Shown: positions 25,685 to 35,551, counted from the stretch's first letter. The stretch: DNA of 64,000 nucleotides from Flavobacteriales bacterium (GCA_947470515.1 CANITF010000014.1:1-64000), one strand, 5' to 3'. Translations and numbers: made by a program. Notes: generated by a model from the letters alone, not told the origin.

Positions 25685-26467
25685 ATGGAACACAGAAAAT
25701 TCGAACCAAGAAAATACGAAGGAAAAAAGTCCTCAGAGGATTTAATTTTTGGTGTTAGATCAGTTATTGAAGCAATTAAAGCCGAAAGAGAGATTAACAA
25801 AATAATGATTCAGAAAGGAATGCATAAGGAACTTTTTTCAGAATTAAAGGATGCTTTGGCTGGAAAAGATTTTCAATTACAATTCGTTCCAATTGAGAAA
25901 TTAGATGCTCTGATTGACGGGAATCATCAAGGTGTTATTGCAATGGTTTCTCCGATTGAATATAAGGTAATTGAACCGTTGGTTGAAGAAATGTTGGAAA
26001 GAGGTGAGAAGCCTTTTATTCTCGTTTTGGATAGAATAACCGATGTTCGTAATTTTGGTGCAATTGCAAGAAGTGCAGAATGTCAAGGTGTTCATGCAAT
26101 ATTAATCCCCTCAAAAGGTTCTGCATTAGTAACACCAGATGCCGTTAAAACATCAGCAGGAGCTTTGAATAGAATTCCAGTTTGTAAAACAACAAGTTTG
26201 AAAGATTCTTTGTTCTATTTACAACAATTGGGAATGAGAATAGTCGCTTGTACAGAAAAAACGAAAATTCCATTATATGAAGTAAACCTTCGTGGTTCAG
26301 TTGCTGTGATTTTAGGTTCTGAGGAAGACGGAATAACTTCTGATTTATTGAACTTGGCTGATATAAAAGCAAGAATACCAATGCGCGGCGAAATTGAATC
26401 AATGAATGTGGGTGTTTCTGCAGGAATTGTGTTGTACGAAAAAACGCGTCAAGAATTACACGGATAA
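25685..26467 (+). CDS. rlmB: 23S rRNA (guanosine-2'-O-)-methyltransferase RlmB
   Basis: This 260-residue SpoU/TrmH family methyltransferase is predicted to modify G2251 of 23S rRNA. An N-terminal substrate-binding domain (FGVRSVIEAIKAEREINKIMI) precedes the SPOUT domain. Motif 1 is DVRNFGAIARSAECQGV, motif 2 is VILGSEEDGI and motif 3 is SMNVGVSAGIVLYE. The first 15 residues are basic and charged. The gene is followed eight bases later by a GT39 membrane protein, so they may share a transcript. RlmB versus another TrmH-type enzyme is judged from length and the N-terminal domain. Confidence 0.88.
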   Translation: MEHRKFEPRKYEGKKSSEDLIFGVRSVIEAIKAEREINKIMIQKGMHKELFSELKDALAGKDFQLQFVPIEKLDALIDGNHQGVIAMVSPIEYKVIEPLVEEMLERGEKPFILVLDRITDVRNFGAIARSAECQGVHAILIPSKGSALVTPDAVKTSAGALNRIPVCKTTSLKDSLFYLQQLGMRIVACTEKTKIPLYEVNLRGSVAVILGSEEDGITSDLLNLADIKARIPMRGEIESMNVGVSAGIVLYEKTRQELHG

Positions 26468-26474
26468 TTTCTAA

Positions 26475-28304
26475 ATGCAAAAACTCAAAAAGCACTGGGT
26501 ATTTGTTACACTTTTAATCATTGGATTAATTGTTCGACTGATTTTCATGTCTGAACAAGGTATGTCGAATGACGAACTAAGCGCTTGGTATCGAACACGA
26601 TTTTCTGATTGGGATATATTTTGGAACCAAGGAGTGAAGGTCGGCGACATGCATCCTGCTTTTTATCAAGTATTATTATGGGTTTGGGTTAGGATTTTTG
26701 GTGATTCTGATTGGTCAATTCGCTCGACTAGCTTATTATTTTATATTCTTAATTCGTATTTATTATATAGAATTGGGAGCAAGTATTTCACTCAATTGGG
26801 AGCGTTGCTGGTTCAAGGATTATACATTGGACTTACATTTACAGTATTAAATACAGTTTTTGCCAGACCTTATAATTCAGGAACATTTTTCTTGTTGATT
26901 GCTTTTTGGGCTATTTTAGAATTGAAATTTAATATCCAAAAAAAGTGGCAATGGACGTTGGTTCTAGCACTTGGACTTTTTGGTGCAATGACCTCCCATT
27001 ATTTTGCTTTCTTAGTTGCTCTTGTTCTTTGTTTTTGTGCCTTGTTTTATATTGGAAAATACAATCTAAAATATTTAATTGCCGGCGGTTTAATTGCAGT
27101 TATTTGTTTTCTCCCACATTTGCCTATTACTTTATTTCAAGTTGGAAGGGGAGGTTTAGGGTGGCTCGCTGCACCAGAATTAAGTTGGCCGATTGATTTC
27201 ATTTATTTGTTTTTTAATGAATCTTGGTTGTTGTTTTCAATACTAACACTTGCATTTCTCACTTCAATTATCTATTTCGGTTTTAAAAAGTGGAATGGGG
27301 TAGGTTTTTTTTCAATGAGTATTTTTCTCGTAAGTTTTGTTGGAGCTTTTGTTTTGTCGCATCTTTTTACTCCTATCCTAAGAGAAGTAGTGATGCTGTT
27401 TCTTTTGCCTTTTGCGCTGTTGCCAATTTTATCAAGTATAAAATTTATTGCTAAAAAACGGCATTTAATCTTAATTGCATGTGTGACATTGCTTCCTTTA
27501 GCAGATAGTTTATTAAGAAATCAATTATTAGCACCTGTTCATTATGGTATTTTCAAGGAAATCGGTGAGCAAATAAATAATGCAGATGCGAAACTTGGCA
27601 GTAGCAATATAACCTATGCGTCGAATTATAATAATGTTGCTTACATCAATTTCTATATAGATAAACCGTTAACAGAATCAATTAAAGATTGGGAACATCA
27701 AGAATCACTTTTTGAACTTAGGAACCGAGCTGCAACTGCAAAAACGCCATACTTCTGTTACAGTTTCAGTAATAAATTTCATACGCCCATGTTTTTAGAA
27801 GTAATACGAAAGTATTATCCTGGTTATGAAAAATCAATGGTTACGAAGTATAGTTCTTTTTATCTCTTTAGTAATTTAAAGAAAAGAAAAGAAAAACCTC
27901 CTTTTTATATTGGAAAGGTTAAAAACGCAAATTTCACAACAGATGAGTTTTTCAATGACATGAAAATTGGAGTAAATCAACTCGCAAAACTTCCGACCAA
28001 GGATTCCTATTATTTGATTAGATCAAAAGGACAAATTGAAGATTTAATGCCATTTTATATTGTAGTCTCTTTAGAAAGAAATGGTGAAATGCTGAAAAAG
28101 GATGATGGAACGCCTGTTTTTTACGTCGCTTATGATCAAGGGAAATTAAATGAAATTGGAGTAGAACAAGAATTTTACCAAGCTTTTTCATTACCTGAAA
28201 TGGCTTTGGCTACTGATAAATTATCTATATATTGTTGGAATCCAAGTAAAGGTAAAGTGCGGATATCTGATTTCGAGTTTTATGTCAGAACAGAAAAAGA
28301 ATAA
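26475..28304 (+). CDS. Glycosyltransferase family 39 / ArnT-like membrane protein
   Basis: This 609-residue protein has about ten to twelve membrane helices in the first 345 residues and a soluble C-terminal domain of about 250. The first periplasmic loop has MSNDELSAWYRT, the Asp-Glu motif expected for the GT39/PMT_2 superfamily, followed by GDMHPAFYQVLLWVWVRIFG, which is also typical. Such enzymes transfer a sugar from polyprenyl phosphate to lipid, glycan or protein on the outer face of the inner membrane. The C-terminal domain has no match I recognise. The substrate is unknown. It converges with the YjjG-type gene, leaving only three bases between stops. Confidence 0.8.
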   Translation: MQKLKKHWVFVTLLIIGLIVRLIFMSEQGMSNDELSAWYRTRFSDWDIFWNQGVKVGDMHPAFYQVLLWVWVRIFGDSDWSIRSTSLLFYILNSYLLYRIGSKYFTQLGALLVQGLYIGLTFTVLNTVFARPYNSGTFFLLIAFWAILELKFNIQKKWQWTLVLALGLFGAMTSHYFAFLVALVLCFCALFYIGKYNLKYLIAGGLIAVICFLPHLPITLFQVGRGGLGWLAAPELSWPIDFIYLFFNESWLLFSILTLAFLTSIIYFGFKKWNGVGFFSMSIFLVSFVGAFVLSHLFTPILREVVMLFLLPFALLPILSSIKFIAKKRHLILIACVTLLPLADSLLRNQLLAPVHYGIFKEIGEQINNADAKLGSSNITYASNYNNVAYINFYIDKPLTESIKDWEHQESLFELRNRAATAKTPYFCYSFSNKFHTPMFLEVIRKYYPGYEKSMVTKYSSFYLFSNLKKRKEKPPFYIGKVKNANFTTDEFFNDMKIGVNQLAKLPTKDSYYLIRSKGQIEDLMPFYIVVSLERNGEMLKKDDGTPVFYVAYDQGKLNEIGVEQEFYQAFSLPEMALATDKLSIYCWNPSKGKVRISDFEFYVRTEKE

Positions 28305-28307
28305 GTC

Positions 28308-29024
28308 TTATAAATTCTTTTTTAATACCCAAGGTAACAATGCAGGAAGCTCATCCAATTGTTGAATGATGAAATTGTCTTGAAAATGGCTGTGTTCCTT
28401 GTTTGGATCAAAAAGCACTCCTTGCATTCCAACACTTAATGCTCCTAAAATGTCAACTTCAAAATCATCACCAATCATCACTGAATCTTCTGGTTTTGCT
28501 TTCGCGTGACTCATTGAATGATGGAAGATATCTGGTGAAGGTTTGTTTTTTCCAACATCTTCCGAACAGACGATTATGTCGAAATAATTTTCTAAACCTG
28601 ATTTTTGAAGTTTAATAAATTGTACTTCTTTAAAACCATTTGTAATAATATGCATATTGAAACCTTCTTTTTGAAGTACATCCAATGTTGAAATTGTAGT
28701 TGGAAAAAGCGTTGTTTGTTGTGGAGAAATTTCAACGTAACCATCACTTATATTTTGAACTAAAAGCGGATCAACTAAATTGAATTCTTCTAATGTTACT
28801 CTGAATCGCTCATTTCTTAAAATGTCTTTTGAAAGTTTTCCAGAACCATACAATTTCCACAAACGAGAATTGTGTGTTTTATATAAATCATGAAATACTG
28901 TAAAATTTGGAATAGTTGTATGAAGACCCAAATCAAAAAACAATTTGTTTAACGCGATTTCTGAATTTTTTTCAAAGTCCCAAAGCGTTCTGTCTAAATC
29001 AAAAAATAGATGTTTTGATTTCAT
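28308..29024 (-). CDS. YjjG family noncanonical pyrimidine nucleotidase (HAD phosphatase)
   Basis: This 238-residue HAD-superfamily phosphatase has motif I LFFDLDRTLWDFEKNS with the nucleophile aspartates, motif II HIITNGFKEVQ, the motif III region KNKPSPDIFHHSM, and motif IV MIGDDFEVDILGALSVGMQGV. FDLDRTLWDFE and the overall layout match YjjG, which dephosphorylates noncanonical pyrimidine nucleotides. It lies one base upstream of nothing on its own strand except the membrane gene 29025-29486, which precedes it in the same minus-strand run with upp. The exact substrate is inferred from the family. Confidence 0.86.
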   Translation of the reverse strand: MKSKHLFFDLDRTLWDFEKNSEIALNKLFFDLGLHTTIPNFTVFHDLYKTHNSRLWKLYGSGKLSKDILRNERFRVTLEEFNLVDPLLVQNISDGYVEISPQQTTLFPTTISTLDVLQKEGFNMHIITNGFKEVQFIKLQKSGLENYFDIIVCSEDVGKNKPSPDIFHHSMSHAKAKPEDSVMIGDDFEVDILGALSVGMQGVLFDPNKEHSHFQDNFIIQQLDELPALLPWVLKKNL

Positions 29025-29486
29025 TTAGTATATCAAGTAAGATAAACTTGTCATGATTAATGCATTCAGAAACATACCGATTACTATTAATGGAAAAGTT
29101 TTTTTAAGGTGCCCGTAAAATTTCGCAACAATTATACTTCCTATTGGAACTGAAAGAAAAAATGGTGCCCAGAAGCAAATGCCGTATATTCCCAATGTTC
29201 GTTTCAAACGAATAACAAATCTATTGGTTTTAGTGAATTTTTTCTTTGGAATTATCGGAATGCCATTTCGCTCCATTTCTTCTCGTTTGGCTATTTTTTT
29301 AGCATGAGAATATTTAATCAATAAATCGCTTGAATAATAAAATATAGCAGCGCCAAACGTTCCTCCGGCAGCCGCAGTTAAATAGGTTTCCCAAAAAGGA
29401 AGTCCCATTCCACATCCGGTAGAAGGTGCAAACATAAATTTAACAGTAGCTAAAAGAAATACAGTCGATAAAAGTCCCCAATTCAT
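29025..29486 (-). CDS. Small membrane protein of unknown function
   Basis: This 153-residue protein has an N-terminal hydrophobic region (WGLLSTVFLLATVKFMFAP), a glycine/alanine-rich helix (YLTAAAGGTFGAAIFYYSS), a basic cytoplasmic linker (KKIAKREEMERNGIPIIPKKKF) and two C-terminal helices. The pattern somewhat recalls small-multidrug-export-type or VTT-like proteins, but I cannot assign a family. It sits in a tight minus-strand run: upp ten bases upstream and the YjjG-type gene directly adjacent downstream. Function is left open. Confidence 0.65.
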   Translation of the reverse strand: MNWGLLSTVFLLATVKFMFAPSTGCGMGLPFWETYLTAAAGGTFGAAIFYYSSDLLIKYSHAKKIAKREEMERNGIPIIPKKKFTKTNRFVIRLKRTLGIYGICFWAPFFLSVPIGSIIVAKFYGHLKKTFPLIVIGMFLNALIMTSLSYLIY

Positions 29487-29495
29487 ATTGAAGGA

Positions 29496-30143
29496 TTAAC
29501 ACTTAATTCCATAAGCCAAATCACCTGCATCTCCCAATCCAGGAACAATGTACGATTGTGCAGTTAACTCTTCATCAATTGCTCCAACCCAAATTTCTGT
29601 TGAATCTGGTAAATGTCGTTTAACAAAATCTATAGCCGTCGGAGTAGCAATTGCTGATACAACAATAACTTTAGAAGGAATGCCTTGTTTTAAAAGTGCT
29701 TTGTATACCATCACCATTGAACTTCCAGTAGCTAACATTGGGTCGCTTATGATAACAACACGGTTATCTATTTTTGGTGATGCTAAATATTCAACATGGA
29801 TTTCAAATTCTTCAGCAGTAGAATGTTTTCTATAAGCTGAAATAAAAGCACTATCCGATTTATCAAAATAATTCAATAATCCTTGATGCATTGAAAGTCC
29901 AGCGCGAAGAATTGTCGCCAATACCGGTTGTTCATTCAAAACATTGACGTCGGCTTCTCCAAGAGAAGTTCTTACAGAAATTGACTTATAATCTAATTTT
30001 TTAGATAATTCATATGCTAGTATTTCTGAAATTCGCTCCATGTTTCTTCTGAAACGCATCGCATCCTTTTGAATAGATGAATCTCTAATTTCTCCTAAAA
30101 ATGTTGAGAAAATTGAATTAGTATTTGATAGATTGTGAATCAT
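29496..30143 (-). CDS. upp: Uracil phosphoribosyltransferase
   Basis: This enzyme makes UMP from uracil and PRPP (pyrimidine salvage). The PRPP-binding loop is VVIISDPMLATGSSMVMVYK, and the C-terminal uracil site is the GDAGDLAYG segment. I choose the ATG at 30143 (MIHNLSNTNS), which gives 215 residues. An upstream in-frame ATG at 30185 would add 14 atypical residues that overlap the promoter region shared with the divergent ABC exporter. It heads a minus-strand group with a small membrane protein and a YjjG-type nucleotidase. Linking upp and a pyrimidine nucleotidase makes functional sense as nucleotide salvage. Confidence 0.93.
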   Translation of the reverse strand: MIHNLSNTNSIFSTFLGEIRDSSIQKDAMRFRRNMERISEILAYELSKKLDYKSISVRTSLGEADVNVLNEQPVLATILRAGLSMHQGLLNYFDKSDSAFISAYRKHSTAEEFEIHVEYLASPKIDNRVVIISDPMLATGSSMVMVYKALLKQGIPSKVIVVSAIATPTAIDFVKRHLPDSTEIWVGAIDEELTAQSYIVPGLGDAGDLAYGIKC

Positions 30144-30255
30144 AATTATTGCTTTCGTATAAAAGTAATTCAATTTTAAAAACAATCATTCTTCTCAATT
30201 GTATTTAATAAAAAAAAGAATTTATTTCCAACTTCAACTTCCTCTGAAATTTAGG

Positions 30256-30263
30256 TAAATTTG
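30256..30263 (+). promoter_or_regulatory. -7 box TAAATTTG directly before the ABC exporter start
   Basis: TAAATTTG matches TAnnTTTG and ends five bases before the ATG at 30269. Transcription would begin at or very near the start codon, so the mRNA is probably leaderless. Confidence 0.45.
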
Positions 30264-30268
30264 CAGCT

Positions 30269-32044
30269 ATGTCCGAAAAGGCAACTATAAATATCTCCAT
30301 TTTTAAACGATTAATCTCGTACTTAAAACCCTACAAGAAATTATTTTCTTTAGCTGTTTTGTGTACGATTCTACTGGCGTGTTTGGGGCCGTCACGACCA
30401 CTGATCATTGGAATAGTCGTTGATAAATACATTGTTCATAATCAGAATGGTGAAATGTTACTTTTCTGGACAGCAATCGTTATTGGACTTTTAGTCGTTG
30501 AAGGTTTATTGCAATTTACAAATTCGTATTTGTCAAATCTCTTGGCACAATCTATTATTAGAGATCTCAGACAAAAGCTTTTTGGACATATTCTTAGTTT
30601 TAGAATGCGTTACTTTGATAAAACACCCATTGGCTCTCTCGTTACGCGTTTGGTTTCCGATTTGGAGGCAATAACAGAAGTCTTTTCATCAGGACTTATG
30701 GACATTGCAGGAGATTTGTTTTCATTGATAGTGATTATGTTTCTTATGTTTTTCATGAATTGGGAATTAGCATTGATGATAGTTATCCCTATTCCAATTT
30801 TGCTTTTTGCAACACGCATTTTTGCTCGAGCAATGAGAAATTCGTTTCAATTAGAAAGGATTCAAGTTAACAAGTTGAACACCTTTGTTCAGGAAAGATT
30901 GACTGGAATGTCTATTGTTCAATTGTTCAACAAACAAAAACAAGAATATCAAAATTTTGAAGAAATCAACAAAGGACATCGTCAAGCACATATCAACGCG
31001 GTTTGGGCAAATTCTATTTTTTTTCCAATTGTTGAAATACTAAGTTCGATGTCAATTGCATTAATGTTAGTCTGGGGAGCTTTGAAAGTAGGAGGGAAAA
31101 GTGATGATGACATAAGTGGAATGTATTCGGAAATCATTTCATTTACACTTTGGGTTCAAATGCTTTACAGACCAATTCGACAATTAGCAGATAAATTTAA
31201 CATTTTGCAAAGAGGCACAGTTCGAGCTGAACGCGTATTCGAAATCTTGGATTTAGAAGAACATGTGCAGGAACATGGCACAAACAAAAATGTGGATTTT
31301 GACCAAACTATTACATTCAAAGATGTTTCATTTGCCTATCAAAATGAAGTTTGGGTTTTAAAAGACATTAATCTTGAAATTATTGCTGGTACGACAGTCG
31401 CATTTGTTGGAGCGACCGGAGCAGGAAAATCTACAATCGTGAATTTGTTGGGTAGATTTTATGAATTTCAAAAAGGTGAAATATGCATTGGAGAAACCAA
31501 TTTGATAGATATTGATTTAAATTATTTAAGAAATAATATAGCAATAGTGTTGCAAGATGTATTTCTTTTCTCAGATACAGTTCACAACAATATTACTTTA
31601 GGTGATTCAACTATTTCAAGAGAACAAGTAATTGAAGCTGCAAAGTCTGTTGGAGCACATGAATTTATTCAACGTCTGCCTGGAAATTACGATTATCAAG
31701 TTGGAGAAAGAGGTGGAGTGCTATCGGTGGGACAAAGGCAATTGTTAGCGTTTATAAGAGCGAGCGTATACAATCCACATGTCTTAATACTAGATGAAGC
31801 AACGTCAAGTGTAGATACGGAATCTGAAGAAATGATTCAAAAAGCAACAGCTGAATTAACGAAGGGAAGGACTTCCATTGTTATCGCTCATCGGTTATCT
31901 ACCATTCAAAATGCGGACAAAATTGTTGTTTTAGATAAAGGAGAAATTAAAGAAATTGGATCGCATGCTGAATTACTAAAAATTGATGGTTTTTACCGTC
32001 GCTTATTTGATATGCAGTTTTCAGAGCAAAATAAAAAAGAATGA
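30269..32044 (+). CDS. ABC exporter, MsbA/MDR-like (fused TM and ATPase domains)
   Basis: This 591-residue half-transporter would function as a homodimer in the inner membrane, exporting lipids or hydrophobic compounds. Six membrane helices fill residues about 25-310. The ATPase domain has Walker A GATGAGKST, Q-loop IVLQDVFLFSD, signature LSVGQRQL (Val in place of the first Gly of LSGGQ), Walker B VLILDEATSSVD and the H-loop IAHRLST. The stop overlaps the start of the next gene by four bases (ATGA). MsbA-like lipid A export is possible but not proven. The substrate cannot be read from sequence. Confidence 0.88.
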   Translation: MSEKATINISIFKRLISYLKPYKKLFSLAVLCTILLACLGPSRPLIIGIVVDKYIVHNQNGEMLLFWTAIVIGLLVVEGLLQFTNSYLSNLLAQSIIRDLRQKLFGHILSFRMRYFDKTPIGSLVTRLVSDLEAITEVFSSGLMDIAGDLFSLIVIMFLMFFMNWELALMIVIPIPILLFATRIFARAMRNSFQLERIQVNKLNTFVQERLTGMSIVQLFNKQKQEYQNFEEINKGHRQAHINAVWANSIFFPIVEILSSMSIALMLVWGALKVGGKSDDDISGMYSEIISFTLWVQMLYRPIRQLADKFNILQRGTVRAERVFEILDLEEHVQEHGTNKNVDFDQTITFKDVSFAYQNEVWVLKDINLEIIAGTTVAFVGATGAGKSTIVNLLGRFYEFQKGEICIGETNLIDIDLNYLRNNIAIVLQDVFLFSDTVHNNITLGDSTISREQVIEAAKSVGAHEFIQRLPGNYDYQVGERGGVLSVGQRQLLAFIRASVYNPHVLILDEATSSVDTESEEMIQKATAELTKGRTSIVIAHRLSTIQNADKIVVLDKGEIKEIGSHAELLKIDGFYRRLFDMQFSEQNKKE

Positions 32045-32895
32045 TTGGATTGAAAATTGGCGGAGTACCAGAACATTTTAATTTACCGTGGAGATTAGCA
32101 ATCGAAGAAGGGAAATTCAAAGAAATTGGATTGGATCTGCACTGGAGTGATATGAGTGGGGGAACAGGTCAAATGATTCGTGGATTAGAAACAGGTTCAA
32201 TTGATATCGCTGTACTTTTAACTGAAGGAATAACCAAATCCATCCTTCAAGGATTAAAAGCAAAAATAATTCAAGTATATGTTGTTTCACCGCTTCATTG
32301 GGGGATTCATGTTCCTTATCATTCCGATATTAAAACAGTTGATCAATTAGAAGGGAAGGTTTTTGCAATCTCACGTGAAGGCTCAGGTTCTCATTTGATG
32401 ACATATGTGAAAGCAAGTCAAGAAGGATGGGATTTAGAAAACTTAAAGTTCAACAGCATAGGAGATATTTACGGCGCATTATGGTCTTTGGAGCACAATG
32501 AATCGCAAGGTTTTTTATGGGAAAAGTATACAACCTTTCCATTCACGGAACAAGGTAAATGCAGATACATTGATGAAGTGGTAACTCCATGGCCATGTTT
32601 TGTAATTGCTGTGCGTGAAGAAGTACTTGAAAAACATGATGTCTTATTAAAAGAAATGTGCACAGTTGTCAATAAAAAAGCATTCGAAGTAAAGAAGAAT
32701 GAAGACACGGTAGAAGTAATTTCTTGGAGGTATAATTTGCGCTCTGGCCAAGTGGAAAATTGGCTGATTGAAACAGATTGGAATTATAGTGGAATAGAAT
32801 ATCCGTCGGATTTTGACAAGACGATAAAATATTTATTGAAATTGAACCTCATAAGTTCTGAAGAAGCTGACGGGTGGCAACAAAAATTATTTTAA
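32041..32895 (+). CDS. NMT1/THI5-like substrate-binding protein without signal peptide
   Basis: This 284-residue protein has the fold of periplasmic SsuA/THI5-type binding proteins (LKIGGVPEHFNLPWRLAIEEGKFKEIGLDL, GLETGSIDIAVLLTEG, DQLEGKVFAISREGSGSH). It starts directly with the first beta strand, with no signal peptide or lipobox, so it should stay in the cytoplasm. No importer permease is next to it. It is translationally coupled to the ABC exporter by ATGA and lies 12 bases before hemH. I recall cytosolic relatives as widespread in Bacteroidota, but I know no tested function. It may bind a small ligand, or catalyse a reaction as THI5 does. Confidence 0.75.
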   Translation: MIGLKIGGVPEHFNLPWRLAIEEGKFKEIGLDLHWSDMSGGTGQMIRGLETGSIDIAVLLTEGITKSILQGLKAKIIQVYVVSPLHWGIHVPYHSDIKTVDQLEGKVFAISREGSGSHLMTYVKASQEGWDLENLKFNSIGDIYGALWSLEHNESQGFLWEKYTTFPFTEQGKCRYIDEVVTPWPCFVIAVREEVLEKHDVLLKEMCTVVNKKAFEVKKNEDTVEVISWRYNLRSGQVENWLIETDWNYSGIEYPSDFDKTIKYLLKLNLISSEEADGWQQKLF

Positions 32896-32907
32896 TTAGA
32901 AAATAGT

Positions 32908-33927
32908 ATGAAAACAGGAGTACTTTTAATACAATTAGGGACACCAGATAGCCCAAGCACAAGTGATGTGCGTCGTTATTTAAGTGAGTTTTTGAATGAC
33001 CGACGGGTGATAGATATTCCTTGGTTACCGCGGAAGTTGTTGGTGAATGGAATCATTGTTCCCTTTAGAGCTCCGAAATCTGCTAAGATTTATAAGGAAT
33101 TATGGGGGCATGGCAATGGAATTTCACCATTGAAGACACACACAGAAAACGTCACAAAATTAGTTCAAGAACGATTTAATGCTTCTGAAGTGAAGATTGA
33201 AATGGCAATGCGTTATCAAAATCCATCAATGGATAGTGTTTTGGAAAGAATGCACAAAGCCAACTATGATCAAATAATTATTCTTCCTTTGTTTCCGCAA
33301 TATGCCAGCGCATCATCAGGATCCGCTATCGAAAAAGCAATGAATATTATCCAAAAATGGTGGGTCATTCCAGAGGTTAAAATTGTGAATCAATTTTGGG
33401 ATGATGAAGGCTATATCGATTCAATAATTGAAAGGACAAAATCTTTTGATTTAAAGGAATATGATCATGTTTTGTTTTCTTTTCACGGATTACCTGAACG
33501 ACAAGTTGACAAGGTTTATGAAGGGACTGATTTATGCGCTGATCAGCCTTGTGAATCAGAAATCAATGAAGAAAATAAATTTTGTTATAAAGCAACAAGT
33601 TTTGCAACAGCAAGGCTCATTGCAGAAAGATTAGGATTGAAAGAAACTGATTATACAGTTTGTTTTCAATCGCGCTTAGACAAAAAATGGTTGACTCCTT
33701 TTTCAGATAAAGTAGTGGAAGAATGGGGAAAAAAAGGAGCGAAAAAATTGCTTGTTTTTAGTCCAGCGTTTGTTGCCGATTGTTTGGAGACAATTATTGA
33801 AATTGGCGAAGAATATCAAGGTATTTTTGTTGAAAATGGGGGTGAGAAAATACAATTGGTGCCAAGTTCGAACGATCATCCAAGATTCATTGATTGCATT
33901 GTGGATTTGATTGAAAAGAGGTTGTAA
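32908..33927 (+). CDS. hemH: Ferrochelatase
   Basis: This 339-residue ferrochelatase inserts ferrous iron into protoporphyrin IX (or coproporphyrin in some lineages), the end of haem synthesis. The active-site histidine is in VLFSFHGLPERQVDK. The porphyrin-site region LFPQYASASSGSAIEKA and the second-half segments VCFQSRLDKKWLTPF and FSPAFVADCLETIIEIGEEY complete the signature. Three cysteines at DLCADQPCESEINEENKFCYK could be a metal site or a lid element. The start follows the preceding gene by 12 bases, so it is part of the exporter operon. Confidence 0.94.
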   Translation: MKTGVLLIQLGTPDSPSTSDVRRYLSEFLNDRRVIDIPWLPRKLLVNGIIVPFRAPKSAKIYKELWGHGNGISPLKTHTENVTKLVQERFNASEVKIEMAMRYQNPSMDSVLERMHKANYDQIIILPLFPQYASASSGSAIEKAMNIIQKWWVIPEVKIVNQFWDDEGYIDSIIERTKSFDLKEYDHVLFSFHGLPERQVDKVYEGTDLCADQPCESEINEENKFCYKATSFATARLIAERLGLKETDYTVCFQSRLDKKWLTPFSDKVVEEWGKKGAKKLLVFSPAFVADCLETIIEIGEEYQGIFVENGGEKIQLVPSSNDHPRFIDCIVDLIEKRL

Positions 33928-34004
33928 GCGAATAAGATTTAAGCACATTAAGAATTTTAGTCTTCATGACTTTAATGAAATTTTTATTTAACAAAGGAGT
34001 TTCG

Positions 34005-34012
34005 TAAATTTG
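34005..34012 (+). promoter_or_regulatory. -7 box TAAATTTG upstream of ahcY
   Basis: TAAATTTG fits the Bacteroidota -7 consensus and lies 73 bases before the ahcY ATG. A T-rich segment 15-25 bases upstream could be the -33 region. The leader between them is AT-rich, and I see no riboswitch fold in it. Confidence 0.4.
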
Positions 34013-34084
34013 TGAACAAAAATCAGAATAGGATGTTTTTATTAATAGTAAAACAAACTAGTAAAAATTAGAATTAAAACTAAT

Positions 34085-35398
34085 ATGAGTAATACTTTAG
34101 AAAAAATGGCGTACAAAGTAAAAGACATTAGTCTTGCTGAATGGGGACGTAAAGAAATGTTATTGGCGGAAGCAGAAATGCCAGGTTTAATGTCATTGCG
34201 TGAGGAATATGGTGCTTCTAAGCCTTTGGCTGGTGCGCGTATTGCAGGATGTTTACACATGACAATTCAAACTGCTGTGTTGATTGAAACATTAGTAGAG
34301 TTGGGAGCTGAAGTTACTTGGTCTTCTTGTAACATTTTCTCTACTCAAGATCATGCTGCTGCTGCAATTGCTGCTGCTGGAATTCCAGTTTTTGCTTGGA
34401 AGGGAATGAATGAGGAAGAATTTGATTGGTGTATTGAACAAACATTGTTCACGTTTAAAGACGGTAAGCCATTGAATATGATTCTTGATGATGGTGGTGA
34501 TTTAACGAATATGGTTTTTGACCGTTTTCCTGAATTAACAAAAGATATCAAAGGTTTATCTGAAGAAACAACGACTGGTGTTCACCGTTTACATGATCGT
34601 AAGAAAAATGGAACGTTGGTAATGCCTGCAATCAATGTAAATGATTCAGTTACTAAGTCAAAATTTGATAATAAATATGGATGTAAAGAATCTTTAGTTG
34701 ATTCAATTCGTCGTGCTACAGATGTTATGATGGCTGGAAAAGTTGCTGTTGTTTGTGGATATGGTGATGTTGGAAAAGGTTCTGCTGCTTCATTAGCTGG
34801 TGCAGGTGCTCGTGTAATGGTTACTGAAATTGATCCAATTTGTGCTTTACAAGCTGCAATGGATGGTTTTGAAGTAAAAAAATTGGACAGTATCATTCAC
34901 TTAGCTGATATCATTGTTACAACAACTGGAAATAAGGATATCGTTGTTGGTCGTCATTTCGAAAACATGAAAGACAAAGCGATTGTTTGTAATATTGGTC
35001 ACTTCGATAATGAGATTGATATGGCTTGGTTGAATGCTAATTATGGTTCATCAAAAAATACAATCAAACCACAAGTTGATATGTATACTATTAAAGGAAA
35101 AGATTTAATCATTTTGGCTGAAGGGCGTTTGGTGAATCTTGGCTGTGCAACAGGACATCCATCTTTTGTAATGTCAAATTCATTCACGAATCAAACATTA
35201 GCTCAATTAGAGTTGTGGTTGAACAGTGATAAATATGACAACGATGTTTACGTTCTTCCTAAGCATTTGGATGAAAAAGTAGCACGTTTACATTTAGCAA
35301 AAATTAGTGTTGAATTAGAAGTTCTTTCAAAAGACCAAGCTGATTATATCGGTGTAAGTGTTGAAGGTCCATTTAAAGGTGAGCAATACAGATACTAA
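34085..35398 (+). CDS. ahcY: Adenosylhomocysteinase
   Basis: This 437-residue NAD-dependent enzyme splits S-adenosylhomocysteine into adenosine and homocysteine, keeping SAM-dependent methylation running. The NAD-binding motif is [65 protein letters not shown] and GHFDNEIDM are family segments, and the C-terminus KGEQYRY is the conserved end that contacts the neighbouring NAD site. Length is normal. It has its own promoter and is followed by a clear terminator. The codon choice (GGT, GCT, GAA) suggests high expression. Confidence 0.97.
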   Translation: MSNTLEKMAYKVKDISLAEWGRKEMLLAEAEMPGLMSLREEYGASKPLAGARIAGCLHMTIQTAVLIETLVELGAEVTWSSCNIFSTQDHAAAAIAAAGIPVFAWKGMNEEEFDWCIEQTLFTFKDGKPLNMILDDGGDLTNMVFDRFPELTKDIKGLSEETTTGVHRLHDRKKNGTLVMPAINVNDSVTKSKFDNKYGCKESLVDSIRRATDVMMAGKVAVVCGYGDVGKGSAASLAGAGARVMVTEIDPICALQAAMDGFEVKKLDSIIHLADIIVTTTGNKDIVVGRHFENMKDKAIVCNIGHFDNEIDMAWLNANYGSSKNTIKPQVDMYTIKGKDLIILAEGRLVNLGCATGHPSFVMSNSFTNQTLAQLELWLNSDKYDNDVYVLPKHLDEKVARLHLAKISVELEVLSKDQADYIGVSVEGPFKGEQYRY

Positions 35399-35421
35399 AA
35401 TTCAATTCGGATTGAAAAATG

Positions 35422-35454
35422 AAGGAATCTTGAAAACAAGGTTCCTTTTTTTTT
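35422..35454 (+). terminator. Rho-independent terminator of ahcY
   Basis: Arms AAGGAATCTTG (35422-35432) and CAAGGTTCCTT (35437-35447) pair over 11 bases with one G-U pair, around an AAAA loop. A run of T follows to 35454. Confidence 0.85.
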
Positions 35455-35551
35455 GCGATTTTTGTTAGGTTCCTCATAAACTAAATTGTAAGTTTCCTCC
35501 TTGAGTATTGATTTCTTTTAGAAAAATTCAATTTGTATTATAAGCTTTATC

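Noticed and set aside
34013-34084. SAM or SAH riboswitch in the ahcY leader
   Set aside because: The leader is short and AT-rich with no stable stem or conserved riboswitch motif.
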